This document shows positions 61,056-64,000 of a stretch of DNA of 64,000 nucleotides, piece after piece (the stretch's first letter is position 1; every line of letters begins with the position of its first letter). The notes beneath the pieces are model-generated. The model was not told the DNA's origin. It made no database searches and worked only from the letters and a program-made list of their open reading frames with translations. Where the stretch lies: the NCBI GenBank assembly GCA_016930175.1, contig JAFGHJ010000003.1:62001-126000 (forward strand). Direction: 5' to 3'. Position numbers and translations under genes: made by a program. This DNA comes from Caldifarciminota bacterium (GTDB lineage: Bacteria; Hydrothermota; UBA3072).

Positions 61056-62291
61056 ATGGAATGTAAATGGGTGTTATTTTTGTTTGTTGTAATTTTACTT
61101 ACAACTTTCGGTTGTAATACTACGGAGCCCACCGAACCGCTTCGAGAGTTAAGTTCTGCCGAGGCAAAAATTGTCGAGGCAGATAACTCTTTTGGTCTCA
61201 AGCTTTTTAAAGAAATCAACACAGAAATGGCAGATTCAAATGTTTTTATCTCTCCTCTTTCTATTTCAATGGCTCTCGGAATGACCTATAACGGTGCTCG
61301 CACGAGTACAGAGGAAGCAATGAGAACGACGCTTGAATTCGGCGATTTGTCGATGGGGGGAATAAACGAGTCTTATAAAAGCCTTATAGAATTATTGGAA
61401 GGAATAGATACGGATGTTGAGTTCAATATCGCGAATTCCATCTGGTACAGGGACGATTTCACTTTTGAACAGGATTTTTTTGAGAGGTGCAGGGACTATT
61501 TTGATGCGAGAGTAAGCGGACTTGATTTCAGCCAAAGTGAAGCAGTAAAGGATACTATAAATAACTGGGTAGAAGACAACACGAACGGAAGGATAAAAGA
61601 TATTTTGAATTTTGTTTCCCCGGATGCTGTTATGTTTCTCGTAAATGCAATATATTTTAACGGGATATGGACTTACCAGTTCGACGAGAAGGATACAAAG
61701 GACGAGTCGTTCCATCTCTTGGGGGGAGGAACAAAAGATTGCAAAATGATGGAGATGAGGAGTTATTTTAAATATTTTGAGGATTCGCTCTTGCAGGCGA
61801 TCGATATTCCTTACGGGAAAGGCAATTATTCGATGACTATAATCCTGCCGAGTTATGGGAAAGATATAGATGAATTAATCGCAGGATTGACGAAAGAGAA
61901 GTGGAATGAATGGATGAATGGTTTTCATGAGGATTCGGTTAATTTGTTTTTACCTAAGCTCAAACTAGAATATAAAACGGATAGTATTTTGAAAAAGGTT
62001 TTAACAGACATGGGAATGGGTGTTGCTTTTACTGGTTCGGCAGACTTCACCGGTATGTATGGACCCGGAGGTATTTGGATTGGTAAAATTATTCATAAAA
62101 CTTTTTTGGAAGTGGATGAGGAAGGCACAGAAGCTGCAGCAGCTACTGTTATTGCGATGGAAAGTGGTCCCGGACCCGTAACTTATTATCCTACTATATT
62201 TGTTAATAGACCCTATATATTCGCAATCAGAGAAAATCATTCGGGAGCGATACTTTTCATCGGGAAGATTATCGACCCTGTCTGGGAATGA
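61056..62291 (+). CDS. Lipoprotein serpin, copy 3
   Basis: A 411-aa serpin with lipobox TTFGC and linker NTTEPTEP. The hinge is EEGTEAAAATVIAM and the loop ESGPGPVTYYPTIFVNRP. Framework segments of copy 3 are nearly identical to copies 1 and 2 at the DNA level (for example around FFERCRDYFDARVSGLDFSQ), so the array is a recent duplication with divergence concentrated in the loop. Spacing between copies is about 51-53 nt. Confidence 0.92.
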   Translation: MECKWVLFLFVVILLTTFGCNTTEPTEPLRELSSAEAKIVEADNSFGLKLFKEINTEMADSNVFISPLSISMALGMTYNGARTSTEEAMRTTLEFGDLSMGGINESYKSLIELLEGIDTDVEFNIANSIWYRDDFTFEQDFFERCRDYFDARVSGLDFSQSEAVKDTINNWVEDNTNGRIKDILNFVSPDAVMFLVNAIYFNGIWTYQFDEKDTKDESFHLLGGGTKDCKMMEMRSYFKYFEDSLLQAIDIPYGKGNYSMTIILPSYGKDIDELIAGLTKEKWNEWMNGFHEDSVNLFLPKLKLEYKTDSILKKVLTDMGMGVAFTGSADFTGMYGPGGIWIGKIIHKTFLEVDEEGTEAAAATVIAMESGPGPVTYYPTIFVNRPYIFAIRENHSGAILFIGKIIDPVWE

Positions 62292-62345
62292 AGAATTCGA
62301 ACTAAACGAGAGGGCTTTAATCTAAAGAATATAAGGGAGGATGAA

Positions 62346-63251
62346 ATGAGGAGAAGAAAATTAGTAGGGTTAATAGTTATATTTGTTATATTCGTTGTTT
62401 TCGGGTGTGAAACCAACCCGACAGGCAGCGATATTTCTACGGATGAAGAGGCAGATAAAAAAGCAATTCAGGATTTTATATCAAACGATGCTGATTTTGC
62501 TGGTTATTTTGCGTTTGACGAATATTACGGATTAGGAGATACTATGCCCCTCGAAATTCCATTAAGAACCATTACCAATCCGCACACATGGTATAGAGAG
62601 CCGCAGGATGTAAATAGAGATATGTCGATTAACATAGTTAATGACTCAGCCTTTGTTTCTTTTTGGAATAGAGTTGATGGCGTATTTCATGTACTGGAAA
62701 AAGATATATCGGCTTCTTCAGGTGCCCTAATAGACCATCAGAAGAAGCTTATAGATGTATCTCATAACTATGCCATATTTAAACGTTACGCAGGAGTATC
62801 TGCTTATGGGGGATATAGACTCGAAAGCTTGACCGGAATAGGGGTATCTGGAGCAGAGGTCCAGCCTTCTGACTGCGTATGGGTTAGAATTGATTCCCTC
62901 AGAATTAATTGTGAATCCTACGAGGACACATTATTTACTTCTCCCTTAGTATTTTTCCATAGAGAAGAGCTTCTGACTTTTAACGGTCAGGAAGTGGTTA
63001 CTCTCACTATTTATTCATCTTCATCTCCATATTATCATATATATGCCTATCTGCATGCCAATAGTCTGGGACACTTGAGAAGATGGAGGTTGGAAGAAAT
63101 TGAGACGGGAGTATGGCAGGGTTATTGGGTAACTCCGCTTATTTCCGGGATTAGGTCTATCGCGTTCGATATTGTGGAGAAAGAAACTATCGACGAAGAA
63201 GAGTGGCGGTATCTATCCAGCATTTGGTTGCTTCCTTATAAGATAGAGTAA
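62346..63251 (+). CDS. Lipoprotein of unknown function after the serpins
   Basis: A 301-aa lipoprotein (VVFGCETNPTGSD) with the same Cys-plus-Thr/Pro linker style as the serpins. The rest is beta-rich (WYREPQDVNRDMSINIVND, YHIYAYLHANSLGHLRRWRLEEIE), without a family I recognise. It is 54 nt after serpin 3 with a GGGAGG ribosome-binding site, so likely the last gene of the serpin operon. Confidence 0.72.
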   Translation: MRRRKLVGLIVIFVIFVVFGCETNPTGSDISTDEEADKKAIQDFISNDADFAGYFAFDEYYGLGDTMPLEIPLRTITNPHTWYREPQDVNRDMSINIVNDSAFVSFWNRVDGVFHVLEKDISASSGALIDHQKKLIDVSHNYAIFKRYAGVSAYGGYRLESLTGIGVSGAEVQPSDCVWVRIDSLRINCESYEDTLFTSPLVFFHREELLTFNGQEVVTLTIYSSSSPYYHIYAYLHANSLGHLRRWRLEEIETGVWQGYWVTPLISGIRSIAFDIVEKETIDEEEWRYLSSIWLLPYKIE

Positions 63252-63274
63252 ACTCTGACTTTTTTCCGTTTCTT

Positions 63275-63312
63275 CAACAAAGGGGCAGTTTAGACTGCTC
63301 CTTTGTTGTTTA
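63275..63312 (+). terminator. Intrinsic terminator after the serpin operon
   Basis: CAACAAAGGGGCAG, a 6-nt loop, then CTGCTCCTTTGTTG and TTTAATT: a 14-bp stem with a single G-T pair. The T-run is short, but its place 24 nt after a stop codon fits termination. Confidence 0.7.
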
Positions 63313-63343
63313 ATTCCCTTTTTACGAAAATTTTTTCCGACCC

Positions 63344-63372
63344 TTGACACTTTGATACAATTATGATAGGTT
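63344..63372 (+). promoter_or_regulatory. xseB-ispA promoter, predicted leaderless
   Basis: TTGACA, 17 nt, TAGGTT, 6 nt, ATG at 63379. No Shine-Dalgarno. Confidence 0.5.
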
Positions 63373-63378
63373 GTAGAT

Positions 63379-63618
63379 ATGAAATTCGAAGAATCCTTGA
63401 GTCGTCTCGAGGAAATTGTTAGGAATTTAGAGGAAGGAGAGGTTTCTCTTGAAGAATCCCTGCCTTTGTTTGAAGAAGGGATAAAACTTCTTACCGAGCT
63501 CAAAGATTATCTTTCGGCAGCTGAAACCAAGATAGAAAAATTGATAAGAGATAGTGAAGGTAAATTCAAGTTAGATGAATATAGAGAATTATCTAAAGGA
63601 TTGGAAGAAGAAAGTTGA
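63379..63618 (+). CDS. xseB: Exodeoxyribonuclease VII small subunit
   Basis: A 79-aa helical protein: FEESLSRLEEIVRNLEEGEVSLEESLPLFEEGIKLL is the whole-family signature. It caps XseA helices in ExoVII. xseA is not in the window. Its 3' end overlaps ispA by 44 nt. Confidence 0.95.
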   Translation: MKFEESLSRLEEIVRNLEEGEVSLEESLPLFEEGIKLLTELKDYLSAAETKIEKLIRDSEGKFKLDEYRELSKGLEEES

Positions 63619-64000
63619 CGATAAGTTGAACGAACATCTCCCTTCTGAGGAAGAGTACCCGCCCTTGTTACACAAAGCTATGAGGTATTCGGTTCTTGCA
63701 GGAGGCAAGAGGATTCGAGCCATTCTTATGATTACAACTTACTCGCTCTCGGGAGGGAAACATTTCGATGAAATTATGCCTGTCTCTTCAGCTATTGAGT
63801 TTATTCATTCTTATTCTCTGATACATGATGACCTGCCTGCGATGGATAATGATGATTACAGGAGGGGAATTTTAAGTTCTCACAAAAAATTTGGAGAAGA
63901 TATTGCAATATTAGCAGGTGATGCTCTTTTCTCTCATGCTTTTTATATGATATCTCACAGTAACATTCGAGCGGATTTAAAAGAAGAAACGCTGCGGGTG
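63575..64000 (+). CDS. ispA: Polyprenyl (farnesyl/geranylgeranyl) diphosphate synthase, partial
   Basis: Absent from the ORF track because the stop lies beyond the window. From the ATG at 63575 the frame stays open to base 64000 (142 codons): MNIENYLKDWKKKVDDKLNE, then AMRYSVLAGGKRIRAILM and the first Asp-rich motif LIHDDLPAMDNDDYRRG. This is the DDxx(x)xD of short-chain polyprenyl synthases; chain length cannot be told. The xseB-ispA order is common in bacteria. It could feed the UbiA-type enzyme. Confidence 0.92.
   Translation, partial: MNIENYLKDWKKKVDDKLNEHLPSEEEYPPLLHKAMRYSVLAGGKRIRAILMITTYSLSGGKHFDEIMPVSSAIEFIHSYSLIHDDLPAMDNDDYRRGILSSHKKFGEDIAILAGDALFSHAFYMISHSNIRADLKEETLRV

Overview
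The window is about 64 kb of AT-rich bacterial chromosome from a diderm. An outer membrane is implied by lptF and lptG, lnt, a TonB-dependent receptor, several F-terminated beta-barrel proteins and many lipoproteins. A secreted glycosidase ends in a Por/type IX secretion (T9SS) C-terminal sorting domain (NYPNPFN...YDISGR...GGIYLYKI), which points to the FCB group. The coding style fits an uncultured FCB-affiliated phylum of the WOR-3/TA06/Cloacimonadota/KSB1 kind, but the exact phylum is inference. No rRNA, tRNA, CRISPR array, transposase or prophage was seen.

Layout. 0-8 kb: ferredoxin, TonB-type receptor, CbrA-like flavoprotein, KptA, and a two-gene SufC/SufB Fe-S assembly unit. 8-13.5 kb: a toxin-antitoxin-like nucleotidyltransferase pair, a PurF-like protein without the usual glutaminase cysteine, an EamA transporter, and an operon of pyrimidine-nucleoside phosphorylase, a DUF218 protein and archease. 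13.8-26 kb is the most accessory part: a 1068-aa Cys-rich secreted protein, a lipoprotein with two DAITGATK motifs, a FlgO/CsgG-like protein, a haem-motif beta-propeller lipoprotein ending in DALSGATK next to a DUF6057-like membrane protein, DUF3795 plus a radical SAM protein, a GNAT-YoaP protein and a 35-aa lysine-rich protein. 26-33 kb: GH116-like glycosidase, S41 protease and TPR lipoprotein.

33-53 kb is mostly housekeeping. Leftward: map-dgt-lptF-lptG-yjbQ. Rightward: transglutaminase-ABC ATPase-purN-oxidoreductase-lnt-cca, then a small lipoprotein. Leftward: era-small ORF-envC-holB-ricT-metG, followed by ubiA and uppP. 53-58 kb: an ECF sigma/anti-sigma unit with an Ig-repeat surface protein and a beta-barrel protein. 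58-64 kb: DUF4870, three tandem lipoprotein serpins with different reactive loops, another lipoprotein, xseB, and ispA running off the right edge.

Three global signals stand out. (1) Twenty-five promoters match TTGAC[AT]-N16/17-TANNNT closely, and in 11 of them the start codon lies only 6-12 nt after the -10 box with no Shine-Dalgarno, so leaderless mRNAs look common. (2) Most intergenic gaps are filled with degenerate word-like repeats, several of which form inverted pairs around a T/A-rich loop. (3) Three D-A-[IL]-[ST]-G-A-T-K sequences, which match the ApbE flavin-attachment consensus, occur in two exported proteins within 3.7 kb, one of them carrying a CxxCH haem motif. This last cluster is the best candidate for an undescribed system.
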